The translations under genes and the position numbers were made by a program. Below, one piece after another: positions 44,697 through 45,886 of a DNA stretch of 45,886 nt (its first letter is position 1; each line of letters begins with the position of its first letter). The notes beneath the pieces were generated by a model, which saw only the letters and a program-made list of their open reading frames with translations, was not told the origin of the DNA and did no database searches. Source of the stretch: a candidate division WOR-3 bacterium (lineage in GTDB: Bacteria > Hydrothermota > UBA3072). The stretch covers positions 1 through 45,886 of the forward strand of contig JBDRZZ010000015.1 of NCBI GenBank assembly GCA_039804165.1. Reading direction: 5' to 3'.

Positions 44697-45203
44697 TTAT
44701 TCTGTGGTAGGCTGAGTAGATTCCTCAATAGGGGCCTCTTGAACTTCTTTAGTTTCCTCTTCTTCCTGAGCTTCACCTAAAGATTCTGATCCCTTCTGAA
44801 CTTCAAATTCTACCTTGGTTAAAAGTTCTCCGGTTTCACTAAGAACCTCTACTCTTCCCTTACCAATCCATCCCCCAAGTGTTTTAGAACTCCAAGTGCG
44901 CCAACTGGAAGATCTTACGGCAAGATTAACCCTTGCAACTTCATTCTCTCCAAAATACCAAACGTGAGTAATAGAGGTAGTGTCTTTGGCTCCAACCACT
45001 TTAGTAAAACAGTAGAGCTTTTCCAAGTTAGAATTGAAAACTACTCCAGCACCCACCGGATTCCTATCCTCAATAGAAGTGCAGATAACCACTTGTTCTA
45101 TAGTTAATACTTCTTGCGCCTCCTGAGTCTCCTCTTGAGCTAAAACCGGTAAAACAACAAAAAACAAGCTAAGCAATACCATAAAAACAAAAAAATTCTT
45201 CAT
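44697..45203 (-). CDS. Secreted DUF2914-type protein
   Basis: I choose the ATG at 45203 (168 residues) because AGGAGG lies 7 nt upstream and a clear signal peptide follows (hydrophobic to VLA, residue about 22, then QEE). A longer frame reads through the promoter. The mature protein has an acidic repeat-rich N-terminus, then a beta-rich domain (IEQVVICTSIEDRNPVGAG, HVWYFGENEVARVNLAV, WRTWSSKTLG) that matches DUF2914, a family of unknown function found in periplasmic and membrane proteins. The C-terminus is Glu/Gln-rich. A single gene with its own promoter. Confidence 0.85.
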   Translation of the reverse strand: MKNFFVFMVLLSLFFVVLPVLAQEETQEAQEVLTIEQVVICTSIEDRNPVGAGVVFNSNLEKLYCFTKVVGAKDTTSITHVWYFGENEVARVNLAVRSSSWRTWSSKTLGGWIGKGRVEVLSETGELLTKVEFEVQKGSESLGEAQEEEETKEVQEAPIEESTQPTTE

Positions 45204-45225
45204 AAATCTGCCTCCTTTTTTGTTC

Positions 45226-45253
45226 ATAATACAAATAAATAGGTCTTTGTCAA
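45226..45253 (-). promoter_or_regulatory. Promoter of the DUF2914 gene
   Basis: Minus-strand TTGACA (45248-45253), 16-nt spacer and TATTAT (45226-45231), then a leader with AGGAGG. The insertion sequence copy B starts about 20 nt upstream of the -35. Confidence 0.75.
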
Positions 45254-45272
45254 GAGCTTTTCTAATCTTATC

Positions 45273-45886
45273 TGTTAAATCCAAAGCAGGTGGACACTTT
45301 GTGGAGGTTTTGGAGATAAAGAGGGTAGATTTAAATATAAACCTAGAAGTTATGAAAGAATATAAGGTATTTTGCACAAAAAGGGATGAGATTTATAGAA
45401 AAATGAGCGAAATTGTTCTCAATTGTTGGTTAGAAGAATTAAGGAGTTGCAATGATTGTTAAAATAAATCTCCTCCTTTTAAAGACAAACAAAAAAGGAG
45501 GATATATGTTTTATTATCAATAGGACGAGGTTATAAAAATATGCAACCCTTTGATAAGGTAAAAATCCGTTTTGAGATGGTAAAAATGCGAAAGAAGACT
45601 CTATAGAGATGTAGCCCGTATTTTTAATACAGGAAGACCTACCGTTTACAAATGGCTTAAAAGATTTGATAAATATGGCATAGAAGGCTTATATAACCCT
45701 TCCAGAGCTCATCAGGGAGTCCATAATAAGACACTCAAACACATAGAACGCAAAGAGACGGGTAAAATGTCAATAAAGGTATTGGTTAGAGATTTCTAAG
45801 TTCCTGTTTCCCATGAAACCGCCAGAAGGATTTTACATGCGAGAGGAATTACCTAGAGAAAAGAGAGAAGGAAAAGGATGGCTTTT
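45273..45886 (+). mobile_element. Decayed insertion sequence copy B, truncated by the window end
   Basis: This sequence is nearly identical to the head part of copy A in opposite orientation. Homology begins at TGTTAAATCC (45273) and continues to the window end. The inverted end CCAAAGCAGGTGGACAC starts at 45281. The helix-turn-helix part of the transposase is readable (DVARIFNTGRPTVYKWLKRF, YGIEGLYNPSRAHQGVHNKT) but is interrupted by the same TAA after VLVRDF and TAG after RGIT as in copy A, with a frame change upstream. It keeps about 80 bp near 45330-45430 that copy A lacks. Confidence 0.8.
45545..45886 (+). pseudogene. Broken transposase of insertion sequence copy B
   Basis: Frame 0 opens near 45541 with MQPFDKVKIRFEMVKMRKKTL and stops at once; the helix-turn-helix resumes in another frame and is cut by the shared stops. 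The catalytic core lies beyond the window edge. It is not expected to be functional. Confidence 0.7.

Noticed and set aside
45204-45377. A 58-residue extension of the DUF2914 protein.
   Set aside because: It crosses the promoter and part of the insertion sequence, while AGGAGG and a signal peptide support the ATG at 45203.

Overview
The window comes from an AT-rich bacterial genome with very tightly packed genes. The 16S rRNA gene is visibly far richer in G+C than its surroundings, and the proteins are rich in Lys, Glu, Ile and Arg; together these suggest a thermophile. The gene content (two PorV/PorQ-type barrels, a type IX secretion sorting-domain remnant, DUF4837 and DUF2723 proteins, an ExbB/ExbD/TonB set) and the AT-rich spacer repeats suit a diderm of the FCB group, perhaps WOR-3/Hydrothermae-like. 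That placement is inference; no database search was possible.

Layout. 0-1.9 kb is accessory: a partial secreted alpha/beta hydrolase, a TolB-like lipoprotein, a 14-bp minisatellite and a sorting-domain remnant. 1.9-4.8 kb holds a nitrilase-family amidase, a ComFB-family protein and a lone 16S rRNA gene with its own promoter and a perfect 24-bp processing stem, with no 23S, 5S or tRNA gene beside it. 4.8-24.8 kb is one co-directional series of 16 genes, mostly overlapping: tilS, ftsH, folE, folP, cdaA, DUF2723, DUF4837, moxR, cca, prfB, galE, proS, hflX, glmM, glmS and a barrel protein. prfB needs a programmed +1 frameshift. 24.8-25.9 kb is a decayed DDE-transposase insertion sequence; a second copy in opposite orientation begins at 45.27 kb and runs off the window.

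25.9-34.4 kb holds tRNA-Leu(GAG), an unknown small protein, a degenerate GGDEF protein, and an operon porV-like, truB, ribF, rpsO, pnp, tatC, NFACT. 34.5-41.6 kb is an operon of a DUF4388 (PATAN) protein, two roadblock-like proteins, two small membrane proteins, ExbB, two ExbD, TonB and RecG. I think this is the most interesting candidate system: a cytosolic PATAN/roadblock module translationally coupled to membrane proteins and a proton-driven motor. 41.6-45.2 kb holds a FAD-dependent amine-oxidase-type protein divergent from formate-THF ligase, a perfect-stem terminator and a secreted DUF2914 protein.

Regulation. Most recognisable promoters here have TTGACA-like -35 and TATAAT-like -10 boxes exactly 16 nt apart. 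In three cases (tilS, the GGDEF gene, the PATAN gene) the -10 box lies only 5-6 nt before the ATG, which implies leaderless mRNAs; other genes have ordinary AGGAGG sites matching the visible anti-Shine-Dalgarno sequence of the 16S gene.
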